64,000 nucleotides of DNA from Enterovibrio sp. JCM 19048 (GTDB taxonomy: Bacteria; Pseudomonadota; Gammaproteobacteria; Enterobacterales; Vibrionaceae), in NCBI GenBank assembly GCA_001310415.1, contig BAXE01000018.1, positions 1 through 64,000 on the forward strand, written 5' to 3'. The notes under the pieces were generated by a model. The model did no database searches and was not told where the DNA came from. It worked only from the letters and a program-made list of their open reading frames with translations. Shown one piece after another: positions 10,233-19,397 of this stretch (position 1 is the stretch's first letter; every line of letters begins with the position of its first letter). A program made the translations under genes and the position numbers.

Positions 10233-11108
10233 TTACCTCGAAAACGGATAAAGGTTGTGATCGCCGTGCGCCATTAAAATAGCGCCGGCCATGGCATCCG
10301 CCTTGGGTTGTACCAGCAAAGCCTGCGCGGCTGGAGACAGCAGGAAACAATGCGTTCCCCGATGCTGCCCATCAGTGCAATTTGTGTCGCCCCTTTTCGG
10401 TTCAAACCGAGGATTAGGCGTTCCACATCGTCGGCAGAGCCTTGCAGTAACTCCATGGCAAGTTCATCCCGTTGCATTGCCAGCTCAAAAATTTTCGGGC
10501 TGAACTGGCCGTAATCGCAAGGCTTGGCGGTTTTTGACCAAGTCACGATGGCATCGAGATCGTGATTAAAATGTGCAAGTACATGGTCCGACATGGTAGA
10601 GCGAGTGCGCAGCCCATCATGGGCCAGCAGTGTCTGCTGGATCAGGCGAAGTCCCATCACAGCACCACCGCCCTGATCGGAAATTGGAAACTCACGGCCT
10701 CCCAGCACATGCTGCTGACCGTTTTCCAGATAAATGCCAACAGAGCCTGTGCCAGCAATCACGATAGCGCCGTTTTCACCGCCAAAGGCTCCCATACAGG
10801 CACCATACCCATCGGTATTTAATGTCAGATGGCCAAAGGGATGTGGCAGTGCCATAAAGCTTGCCAGGCGGATTGCTGCTCTGCTGCTGCCAATGCCATG
10901 CCTACGTGCAATTGGCTCAAATCAGTAATGCCCGCCTGATCTGCTGCTGGGTAACAGCGCTTTGGATGTTTTCCATCGCGAGCTCAACACCCAGCAGGAT
11001 ATTGGCACTGCCGGTTTTCGCTTCACCAAGAAATTGTCCGTTGGCATCGACAATGCGTGCGCGGCATGAGGTACCGCCTCCGTCTACGCCGCAAAAGAAC
11101 TCAGTCAT
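10233..11108 (-). CDS. ATP-dependent N-acetylglucosamine kinase (BadF/BadG family fold)
   Basis: Phosphorylates the free GlcNAc released by the phosphorylase and hexosaminidase to GlcNAc-6-P. The N-terminus FCGVDGGGTSCRARI is the phosphate-1 loop of the ASKHA kinases; a second nucleotide-binding motif is VIAGTGSVGIYLENG, followed by GREFPISDQGGGA. Three frame breaks (near 10949, 10854 and 10342) are each repaired by one added base, and the protein then ends LYPFSR at 10233, giving 292 residues. The start ATG overlaps the end of the GH9 gene by 8 bases, and the stop lies three bases before the hexosaminidase start, so the three genes are tightly coupled. Confidence 0.87.
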
Positions 11109-12800
11109 TCAGTACATCCTTCTTTTGCATCGCAATTGCCAGCAGGTACCAGGCACCGTGAGGATCCATTGTTCTCCCCAGCGCCAGTTCTGCAGCATGT
11201 CGTCTTTTTGGCCGTCAGGGTTAAAGGCAATGTCATGTTCGTTTTCAAAGCCTGCGGTAATGCCATTACAGACACCGCCTTTGGCATTGAAAATCCAAGA
11301 TGGGCAGGTAATCCGGGTTGTTGCGGCCATGGCCATCAAGCATGCACATGTCGTAGGGGTTGAGCCCAACAATCCAGTTCAGTGCATTTTGGCCGAACTC
11401 GCGAAGACGCGTTTTCAGGGACTCATCGTCAACATAGCTGGTGGCCATATATGCCATGGCTGCCAGTGAACCGAGTCGAGCATTCTCACCCTGCCACCAG
11501 TAACCGGTTTCATTGCGTTGGGCGATGAAAAAGCTGGTGCGTTTGTCGGCATCCACGTTTTTGATGTACTGACGTGGATAGCCAAACGGGTTGGCCACTT
11601 CCTGCGTGATATTCAGTTCAAAGTTCAGCGCGTTCACGACAACTTGGGCAAACTTGGTTTTCAACGGTGCATCACTTTCAACCTGCAGGTATTGCATCAG
11701 AGAGATAGCGGGTAAACCCGCTTCTGCAGCGTGGAAGTAAGGACGCGAGCCGTCACCGTTGGCCGACCAGAAATGCTTGATGGTGCTGTCACTGTGCTGT
11801 TGTTCAGCAAGCTTGGTTGCCCAGTACCGTGCTTCTTCAAGGAAGGCTGTTTTTTCTGTCAGCTTGTAAAGTTCGGTGGCTGCCAGCAGGGCACAATAAA
11901 AATCGATGGTGTTTTCTACACCGTCGTCCAGATACTCAGTGTTGTGCTGTTTGAGGTGCCAGTACCCGGTTTCCGCAGTGTTTTGGTAGGTCGCTGCGTC
12001 AAATTCGCCGTCCAGTCCCAAACGGGCTGCGGCAGACAGGGCTGCAATGGCCATACCACCGCCTTGGCGGAATGCTGCCTGGTAACTGTCGGTTTTGTGA
12101 CCTTGTTGGGTTTCGTACGCACATACATGACGCTGGGCAGGGTCTTTGCTCCATTTGTCGAAGACCGTCAGGTAGAAGTACCCGGCTGCATCCTGCATGC
12201 GTACCAAAAAGTCAGCGCCGTGCACGGCTTCGTCCTGCAAGCGTACCTGGGTAAAACGTGGTAATGCCTCGGATAGGGTTTCGAGGCTGTGCAGCATATT
12301 CCAGACTACCATCGGAATTTGCTGTGGATTGAGATAATTAGCGTAAGAAAGGTGGCTGAAGTACTTACTGACGTCACCGGACGCATCGTACCAACCGCCA
12401 TGTACATCTACGCGGCGCTCTGTTCCCCATACCTGGGCGGCGCGGTCGTGTTTATCAAAGATGCCTGTACAACGTTGGGATTTGAAGTAGTGGATCACAT
12501 CGGAAAAGGTGCGATCGAACAGAATACCGTCGGCAATGGAAAAAGAAGGGAGGTAACCTCCCCGACTTTGAGGCAGTACTCACCGCTTTCCTGAAGCGCG
12601 GTGAAATCTACACGGAATACGTCGCCGGTATGCCATTGGTCTACTGAACCACAAGCAAAAACAGGCAGCTGCATCACAGATTGCCCACTGCGGCAATCAA
12701 CGATATCGGCATGTGCGGCATCGACAGCTTGTGCCGAAAGAATAAGCGCCTGTTTGGAGCCTGTGCGCTCGTAGCCGATATGGTTGGTCAACAGCTGCAT
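11101..12800 (-). CDS. GH9 glycoside hydrolase (endoglucanase-like, probable exo-glucosaminidase)
   Basis: GH9 enzyme with no signal peptide. Homologues at this place in chitin operons are annotated as cellulases, but as I recall the Photobacterium profundum one was shown to be an exo-beta-D-glucosaminidase, which fits the context better. The N-terminal Ig-like part (MQLLTNHIGYE) is followed by the catalytic barrel with VHGGWYDASGDVSKY (the aspartates are catalytic in GH9) and a C-terminal NWRWGEQW before the closing helix. The start ATG at 12800 has a perfect AGGAGG. Frame breaks lie near 12543 (one T), 11290 (two losses, giving GFFNAKGG) and 11165 (one C). The restored length is 567 residues. 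It overlaps the kinase gene by 8 bases. Confidence 0.85.
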
Positions 12801-12828
12801 TTTACCTCCTAAATTACCGGTCCGAGGA

Positions 12829-13817
12829 TCACTCGAACAGGTAGCAGCGAACGAAGTGGTTGTCTGCCAGCTTGGTGACAGCAGGCAGTTTCTCGCGACA
12901 TTTTTCGGTTGCGTGCAGGCAGCGGCCAGCAAACGGACAACCTACAGAATCAGGCGTCCACAATGGGATTTCGCCTTTGTTGCCTTCCAGTTCGGTGTGA
13001 ATGGATTTCGCTGGATCCGGCACCGCTGAAACCAGCAGACGGGTGTAAGGGTGTTGTGGACGGTGAATGATCTCTTCACAGTCACCCCATTCCACCATGT
13101 GGCCAACGTACATAACGGCCAGGTCTTCAGCGATGTAGCGGGCAGTCGCGATGTCGTGTGTGATGTATAGCAACGCCATCTCTTTCTCGAACTTCATCTC
13201 TTCCATCAGGTTAAGGACACCTGCACGGATAGATACGTCAAGCATGGAGGTGGGTTCGTCAGCCAGCACTACTTCAGCGCCTACTGCGATGTTACGCGCC
13301 AGGTTGACACGCTGACGCTGACCACCTGAAAGCTGGTGCGGGTATTTCTGCGCCGTTTCTTTTGGCGGCGTCAGACCTACTTGATTCAGCAGGTCATACA
13401 CTTGCTCTTCCAGTTCTTTCGGGTTGCTGCTCGCTTTCTTGTGAATGTGCAGCGGACGCGCAATGTGGTGGAAAATAGTGTGTGTCGGGTTCAGGGAACC
13501 GAACGGGTCTTGCCATACCATCTGGACGCCTTCGCGATAGGTCATCAGGTCGTCTTTTTTGTTGATGGTAGCGATGTCGCGGCCTTTGTACTCGATGGTA
13601 CCTGAGGTCGGCGCGTACATTTTGGCGATCATTTTGCTGTGGTGGATTTACCGGAACCGGATTCACCGACCACTGAAAGACCGCGGCTTTTGTACAGTTT
13701 GAATGACACGTCATTCAGTGCGCGCATCATTGGCTTGTTCAGCGTATTGCTGCTGATAGGGAAGTCCTTAACCAGGTTTTTCCCTTCAACAATTGGTTGG
13801 CCTAATTCTTTAGTCAT
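12829..13817 (-). CDS. Chitobiose ABC transporter ATP-binding protein (second)
   Basis: One of two ATPases that power the oligopeptide-type importer for (GlcNAc)2. It carries a Walker A (GESGSGKST), a signature (LSGGQRQRV), a Walker B (VVLADEPTSML) and the oligopeptide-transporter C-terminal extension with spaced cysteines (GCPFAGRCLHATEKC), which in this family can bind an iron-sulphur cluster. One frame break, near 13632 just after Walker A, is repaired by one added A in an A-run, giving 329 residues. The start ATG at 13817 follows TAGGAG; the next gene starts 28 bases after its stop. Confidence 0.9.
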
Positions 13818-13846
13818 GCTCACTCCTACAAGTCGCAAAAAGCCAA

Positions 13847-14811
13847 TTACTTGCCTGTAAACAGGTGGCAGTTGGTGAAACGGTTTGGCTCAATCTGCGT
13901 CAGGGTGTTTGCCACGCTGAAACAGCTTTCTTTGGTCTTTCCACAGCGCGCCTGGAAGCGACAGCCTTGCGGGATTTCAAGCAGGTTCAATGGGTTGCCT
14001 GGAATACCTTTCAGGTGCGTTTTCGGCCCTGTCAGTGGAGGGAATGAGCTAGCCAGACCTTCGGTGTAAGGGTGATATGGGGTTTTCAGGATCTCTTTTG
14101 ACGGCGCCACTTCGATCAACTGACCGGCGTACATGATGCCGATACGGTCAGTAAACTCGACCATCAGCGACAAGTCGTGGGTGATGAAAAGGATCGAGAA
14201 ACCAAACTCTTCTTTCAGTGCATAGATCTTTTGCAGGATCTCACGCTGTACCACCACGTCCAGTGCCGTTGTTGGCTCGTCCATGATGATCATCTTAGGG
14301 TTCAGAGCCAGCGCAATCGCGATAACCAGACGCTGACGCATACCGCCAGAAACTGGTGCGGGTAGTCGCTCAAACGGCTTGGGTGGATATCTACGATCTC
14401 CAGCAAGCCTTCCGCACGGCGTTTCGCCTGCTCACGGGTCATGTTGGTGTGGCGCATGATCACGTCGCAGAACTGCTCTTCCATGGTCAGAACTGGGTTC
14501 AGGGCGTTCATCGCTGACTGGAATACCATGGACACTTCTTTCCAGCGGAAACGGCTCATGCGCTCATCGCTGTACTTCATGATGTCTTCGCCGTTGAAGA
14601 ACACTTCGCCGCCGCTGATGTAAGCAGGTGGCTTATGCAGACGCATCAGGGAGAAGGCAACGGTGGATTTACCACAGCCAGACTCACCGGCCAGACCGAA
14701 TACTTCGCCTTTGCCAATGTCAAAGCTTACGTTGTTTACCGCGCGGACATCGCCCGCGTCGGTAATATAGTCAACACAAAGGTTGCGGATTTGTAGTTGT
14801 GCGTCGCTCAT
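13847..14811 (-). CDS. Chitobiose ABC transporter ATP-binding protein (first)
   Basis: Partner ATPase of the same importer. It shows a Walker A (GESGCGKST), the Q-loop region (VFQSAMNALNPV), a signature (SGGMRQR), a Walker B (MIIMDEPTTALD) and the oligopeptide-type C-terminal cysteine cluster (CRFQARCGKTKESC). A single frame break near 14353 (one T missing in the CACCAGTTT run before the signature) is corrected to 321 residues. Its ATG overlaps the preceding permease stop by one base (TAATG), which shows the genes are translated together. Confidence 0.9.
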
Positions 14812-15836
14812 TATTTCTCTCCGCTCATTGCTACTTGTGGAGCCAGATCAGTTTGTGCGCGGGACTTGGTTTCTTCAGCCTGCATTTTCTTCCAGCGCTT
14901 AAGACCTTTCTGCGCTCGCAGTTGTGGGTTAGCGATTTCATCGACGGCGAAGTTGAACAGAGCCAGTGCGAATGACAGCAAGCTCAGGGCAATACACGGT
15001 GCCAATACTTCCCACCAAATACCGAGTTGCATTGCTGAAGAGGTACGCACGTTGTACAGCATTGAACCCCAGCTCACTGCGCTTGGGCTACCCATGCCGA
15101 TAAAGGACAGGACGGATTCAGTCAGGATGGCGTACATCACCGAACCGATGAAGCTTGCGCCAACCAGTGGGATCAGGTTTGGCAGAATTTCAACAAACAG
15201 GATGCGGAACTTGGATTCACCCAGCACTTCTGCAGCTTTTACAAATTCTTTTTCACGAATTGCCAGCGTTTGCGAGCGGATAACCCGCGCACCCCAAGCC
15301 CAGGAGGTGAGGGCGATAACCACCGCAATTGTCAGAGGACCTGCCTGGCCTACAAAGGCGGCGATGACCATGACTATCGGGAGCTGAGGTAGCACCAGCA
15401 TAACGTTCATCGCACCGGAGAGGACGTTGTCGATGCGGCCGCCGAAGTAACCAGCAGAAATACCCAGTACTGTTGCAACCACACACACGAAGATACCTGC
15501 AGTGAAGCCAACGAACAGTGAGGTACGCGCGCCGTGTGCAACCTGAGACCAAATGTCACGGCCCAGGCGGGTGGTGCCCAGAACATGCTCTGCATCTTTA
15601 GAGATGCGCAGGCGACGGGCGTTGTCTGCCAGGTTTTCAGCTACCCAACCATCAGGGTTAGCTTGCGCAGCTTTCACGACAAAGCCTGGGTACTCGTGAG
15701 GAGCACCTGTACGTTTTTGTGGGTCATACTTTGACAGGAATGGTGCGAATACAGCGACCAGGATAAACATCAGGATAATGGTCACACCAATCAGTGCTTT
15801 GGTATTTCCTTTGATGATCTTGAGAAAGTCTTTCAT
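14811..15836 (-). CDS. Chitobiose ABC transporter permease (DppC-like)
   Basis: Inner-membrane permease of 341 residues, intact. An N-terminal transmembrane segment (about residues 15-35) precedes a periplasmic stretch, then a five-helix core with the EAA-type coupling loop (EFVKAAEVLGESKFRILFVE) that contacts the ATPases. The motif GTTRLGRDIWSQVAHGARTS is typical of the second permease of dipeptide/oligopeptide systems. It starts two bases after the stop of the partner permease and its own stop overlaps the next ATG. Confidence 0.92.
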   Translation of the reverse strand: MKDFLKIIKGNTKALIGVTIILMFILVAVFAPFLSKYDPQKRTGAPHEYPGFVVKAAQANPDGWVAENLADNARRLRISKDAEHVLGTTRLGRDIWSQVAHGARTSLFVGFTAGIFVCVVATVLGISAGYFGGRIDNVLSGAMNVMLVLPQLPIVMVIAAFVGQAGPLTIAVVIALTSWAWGARVIRSQTLAIREKEFVKAAEVLGESKFRILFVEILPNLIPLVGASFIGSVMYAILTESVLSFIGMGSPSAVSWGSMLYNVRTSSAMQLGIWWEVLAPCIALSLLSFALALFNFAVDEIANPQLRAQKGLKRWKKMQAEETKSRAQTDLAPQVAMSGEK

Positions 15837-15838
15837 GA

Positions 15839-16822
15839 TTATTTGCCTCCTTTACGCAGGCGTGGGTCTAGCATCACAATCAGAATGTCAGCGATAAAGT
15901 TCATGGTCAGCATCACGATGGTGATCATGATGAGCAGGCCTTGAAGTACCTGGTAGTCGCGGCCGTAACGGCGTTCAGCATTGCAGTGCCCAGGCCTGGG
16001 TATTGGAAGATCATCTCAACAACCAGCTGGCCGCCCATTGCCATACCCAGTGCCATTGAGAGGGCAGTAACGGTAGGCAGCAGTGCATTTCGGGCTGCGT
16101 AGTTCAGGACAACACGGTTTTCAGAAAGACCCTTACCTTTCGCCATGGTGATGTAGTCTTCGCTGAGCAGGTTGATCATGTTGTTACGCATGTTGATCAG
16201 GAAGCCACCAATCTGAGCCACGGTTGCACAGAACAGAGGCAGAACGGCGTGATAAAGAATACCGGAGTAGGTTTCCCAGCTTGTCCAGTTAAGGATGGCG
16301 CCTTCTGGCATGCCGTAAGAAGTTGGGAACCATTTGAGGCTGATACCGAATACAAAAAGGATAAGCATGCCGATAACGACTGGCGGGATAGCCTGAAGTG
16401 CCATGAAACCCGGAGAAACCATGGAGTCAAATGCGCTACCACGTTTCCAGGCGGCAAAAATACCAACCAGAGAACCGATGCAGAATGCCATGACTGTGGA
16501 GCTACCTGCGAGGAACAGGTCCAGCCAGTGATTTGGCAATCAGCTCGTTCACTGTCATTGGGTAGAATTGTGTCGAAATACCCAGTTCCCACGTAAAGAT
16601 ACTTTTCACGTAAGTAAAGAACTGAATGTAGATAGGGCCGTCGACGAAGCCAAGCAGCTCTTTCATCGCTGCGATACGCTCAGGTGTTACCTGAACACTG
16701 GCGTTTGCAAACATCATTGTCACTGGGTCGCCCGGCATAGCGCGAGGCAAAATAAAGTTCAGTGTGACTGCGATGAGCAACGCACCAAAATAAAACATTA
16801 ATCTATTAAGAAAAAATCCCAT
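15839..16822 (-). CDS. Chitobiose ABC transporter permease (DppB-like)
   Basis: First permease of the importer. The N-terminus MGFFLNRLMFYFG and LPGDPVT-like segment (LPRAMPGDPVTMMF) mark the DppB class, and the coupling loop is DYITMAKGKGLSENRV. Frame breaks lie near 16535 (two lost bases, restoring SLAWDLFLAG) and 15963 (one lost base, restoring AVTARDYQVLQG). The corrected protein has 328 residues and ends LRKGGK at 15839. Start: I prefer the ATG at 16822; an in-frame GTG at 16843 is possible. The 118-base gap from the binding-protein gene holds a GC-rich hairpin. Confidence 0.88.
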
Positions 16823-16909
16823 AACACACACCTTAAGTGGCACGACGAAGCCGTAACCAAAGAATCAACTCTGAGGTCTAAAGTACCGATAGTCTTATCT
16901 GTGGAAGAT

Positions 16910-16929
16910 GGCGGCGCGGATGCGCCGCC
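16910..16929 (-). other. GC-rich stem-loop after the binding-protein gene
   Basis: Perfect arms GGCGGCGC and GCGCCGCC around a 4-base loop, 12 bases past the binding-protein stop, without a long T-tract on the minus strand. Such hairpins after the first gene of an importer operon usually protect the 3' end of the short transcript or partly stop transcription, so the binding protein is made in excess. That role is inferred. Confidence 0.6.
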
Positions 16930-16940
16930 AGTTTTAGAGA

Positions 16941-18623
16941 TTAAGCTTTAGGCTTCAGGTCAAGAACGTGCAGCAGACGCTCTGGAGTACCTTGCCAAAT
17001 CATTGGACGACCTTTCGCGTTGTCCGCACCCCACCAGCCGGTGAAGCGTGATTCGTTGAATTGGTACATCTGAACAGCAGACAGAACTGGGATTACCACT
17101 TGATTGTCAGACAGGATCTTCTCAATCTTGTGTGCAACTTCCATTTGCTCAGACATGTCAGCCGTTGCGTAGAAGCTGTCCAGCAGTTTGTCTAGCTCAG
17201 CGCTCTTGAAGCGGTGCATCGCGAAGCGTGGGTTACCTTCTTTGCCCATGAAGCGCGAGTGGAAGCCAGAGTCCCAAGTCAGGTGTGGATCTGGACCTGT
17301 GAAGTAGTTAGTCAACGCTACGTCGAAAGTACCGCCAGCCATTGCTTCGTTGTATACGGAGAAGTCTGGAGTTACTGCTTTCGCTTTGATACCTACGTCA
17401 GCCAGGTTTTCTGCAGCCAGTTGTGCAGTGTTGTTCCAGTCAGTCCAGCCAGATGGAGTCTGGATAGCCAGCTCGAAGCTCTTACCTGATGGGGTTTCTA
17501 CGAAGCCGTCACCGTTGGTGTCTTTAAAGCCAGCTTTTTTCAGCAGCTCTTTAGACTTAGCAACGTTGTATGAGTTAAATACTTTCGCTTTTTCGTAGAC
17601 GTCTTTGTCAGACCAGCTTTGGTACAGAGCAGCGATACCTGCTGCAGAGTGGTTTGGAGTACCTGCGCCGTAGAACGCGATGTCAATGATAGATTGACGG
17701 TCGATAGCGGTAGACATTGCGCGACGGAAGTCAACGTTAGTCAGTGCTTCGTTCTTCGCTGCTTCTGGGTGCTCGAAGTTAACCAGCAGGTTAACTGCAG
17801 AACCTACTGGCGCTGGCCAGTATTTGTGGTTCTTGTTCACAGAAGCATAAACTGCGTCGATGTCTGGGATGAACGAAGAAGTCCAGTCCAGCTCAGAAGC
17901 AACAATCTTAGACAGCAGACCGTCGTTGTTGTTGATCAGAGGCATACGCAGACAGTCGATTTCCAGATTGGAAGCGTCCCAGTAGTTCGGGTTTTGACAC
18001 TGAACGTACAGGTTGCTTGTGAAGGTATCTACTTCTGTGAATGGACCAGAACCTACAGGGTTCTCGTTTGCAAACGCTTCTGGCTTGTCAATCTTGCTCC
18101 AGATGTGCTTAGGAACGATTGGAGTCTGAACCAGTTTGAAAGGCGCTGAAGAGTTTGCTTCTTTCAGAGTAATTTCAACTGCGTTGCCTTTTTGCTTAAC
18201 GTCAGTGATAAGCGCTGCGTTACCAGCAAGGTCAATCGCTGCATTTTTACGGATCAGGTCGTAGGTAAATGCTACGTCTGCTGCAGTGAAAGGTTTGCCG
18301 TCAGACCACTTAACGCCGTCGCGGATTTCGAAGGTTACTTTTTTCAGGTCATCTGAAATGGTGTAGTCCTTCGCCAGACGCATAACTGGCTTGTTGCCGT
18401 CCAACTGGTTGAAAATAACGAGTGGCTCGTAAACGAAGTCCAGCGTTGATTTCAGGTTGTTCTGCAGGAACGGGTTAAAATTACGGGTAAGTTGAGGGTA
18501 AAAGTCAGGTACAACAGTCAGTTCTACTCGATCAGCAGCGCTGACAACAGGAGCTGTCAGTACCGACGCTGCGGCCGCAACGACGGCTAACGCAAGTTTT
18601 GTTTTCTTTAGATTGGCAAGCAT
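16941..18623 (-). CDS. cbp: Periplasmic chitooligosaccharide-binding protein
   Basis: Periplasmic solute-binding protein (SBP family 5) that captures chito-oligosaccharides for the ABC importer. In Vibrio cholerae this protein also holds the ChiS kinase inactive until it binds chitin sugars. The protein is intact at 560 residues with a signal peptide (positive start, hydrophobic core, cleavage after about residue 29 in VVSAAD). Family features include FNPFLQNNLKS near the start, PVGSGPFTEVD in the hinge region and a tryptophan-rich C-terminal half. It is the first gene of the operon; start ATG at 18623 follows AAGGAA. Confidence 0.92.
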   Translation of the reverse strand: MLANLKKTKLALAVVAAAASVLTAPVVSAADRVELTVVPDFYPQLTRNFNPFLQNNLKSTLDFVYEPLVIFNQLDGNKPVMRLAKDYTISDDLKKVTFEIRDGVKWSDGKPFTAADVAFTYDLIRKNAAIDLAGNAALITDVKQKGNAVEITLKEANSSAPFKLVQTPIVPKHIWSKIDKPEAFANENPVGSGPFTEVDTFTSNLYVQCQNPNYWDASNLEIDCLRMPLINNNDGLLSKIVASELDWTSSFIPDIDAVYASVNKNHKYWPAPVGSAVNLLVNFEHPEAAKNEALTNVDFRRAMSTAIDRQSIIDIAFYGAGTPNHSAAGIAALYQSWSDKDVYEKAKVFNSYNVAKSKELLKKAGFKDTNGDGFVETPSGKSFELAIQTPSGWTDWNNTAQLAAENLADVGIKAKAVTPDFSVYNEAMAGGTFDVALTNYFTGPDPHLTWDSGFHSRFMGKEGNPRFAMHRFKSAELDKLLDSFYATADMSEQMEVAHKIEKILSDNQVVIPVLSAVQMYQFNESRFTGWWGADNAKGRPMIWQGTPERLLHVLDLKPKA

Positions 18624-18660
18624 AGCTGTTCCTTACTAGTTGCTTTGTTCCACTTGGTTC

Positions 18661-18683
18661 TGACCGTTTAATCAATTTGGTCA
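18661..18683. promoter_or_regulatory. Inverted repeat in leader of the chitobiose operon
   Basis: Arms TGACC and GGTCA separated by 13 bases, 40-60 bases upstream of the binding-protein ATG and just downstream of the promoter I propose. The position would suit a repressor operator or a leader RNA element. I cannot name the protein. Confidence 0.35.
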
Positions 18684-18698
18684 GGCCGGAACCCGCTA

Positions 18699-18726
18699 TG
18701 AATAATCAGGCAAGTGATCCTGTCTA
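18699..18726 (-). promoter_or_regulatory. Candidate sigma-70 promoter of the chitobiose operon
   Basis: On the minus strand a -35-like TAGACA (18726-18721) and a -10-like TATTCA (18704-18699) are 16 bases apart, giving a start of transcription near 18692 and a leader of about 70 bases. The match is moderate, as expected for a promoter that needs an activator. Confidence 0.35.
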
Positions 18727-19351
18727 TTCACATGGCCGTGCAGGCTCAGTGCAAGCTAAGGAAACTCCGGTTCCATTTTTTGGTCAATCGGGTCGTCCGT
18801 AAAAACCGTTAAAACAAAAATGCAGTGCGTTAAAACCGTCAATATTGACGATTTCAACGTGGTAAAAAGTGGTTTGATGCAGGTCAAATATCGACACAAA
18901 CCCTGTGCTTTTTTATACCTATGTGAGTGGTTACTATCGTTATTATTGCCTGCTTATAGTCTTCGCCTTTTGGTGTTAATAATGGTGATCCTGATCGCCA
19001 ACGTTAAAACCGGTTTATTTTTTGCTGAAAATTTCTGATGTCCATTTGTTGTGATTATCTTCTCATAAACGAATATTTACTGGGTTGACTCAGGTGGGAG
19101 GACGATTTTTGAGCGCCATTTTGGTCGCTGTTGCTACCCGAAATTCGTCTTTATGCCGTTTAATAGATGAGCCTTCGCATCCCGAATTAAGTCCTGATAG
19201 CAGGCTAATTGCGACGGGGTCGACAGCAACAACTTCTGTGGCTTCAGGTGCATCGAGACTGCATTGCATGGTTGGTTCAGCAGGCGTTTCTCAGGTGAAG
19301 CGTGAGTGGAAACATGCTTTCTAGCTGACAACGCGAAGGGGGAGAGGGCAG
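18727..19351. promoter_or_regulatory. Long upstream region of the chitobiose operon with repeated CGTTAAAAC
   Basis: This gap between the binding-protein gene and chiS has no convincing gene. CGTTAAAAC occurs three times (18807-18815, 18828-18836, 19002-19010); the first two are 21 bases apart, two helical turns. A SlmA-like half-palindrome (GTGAGT then GGTTAC) lies at 18923-18934. In Vibrio cholerae ChiS and SlmA both activate this promoter from upstream sites; assigning these repeats to either is a guess. Confidence 0.35.
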
Positions 19352-19376
19352 AAAAAAGCCCCGACATGCGGGGCTT
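19352..19376 (-). terminator. Terminator of chiS
   Basis: Stem AGCCCCG/CGGGGCT with a 5-base loop, followed on the minus strand by TTTTTTC. It lies 20 bases past the chiS stop. Confidence 0.85.
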
Positions 19377-19397
19377 GGTGGTTCGTACTGTGCGGAG

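Noticed and set aside
18820..19038. Plus-strand frame of 72 residues with a hydrophobic middle upstream of the chitobiose operon
   Set aside because: No ribosome site before the ATG, and the hydrophobic residues come from a T-rich stretch. It overlaps the repeated CGTTAAAAC elements of the control region.
19085..19367. Short frames on both strands between the operon promoter and chiS
   Set aside because: No ribosome sites, no domain, and the minus-strand one starts inside the region and crosses the chiS terminator.
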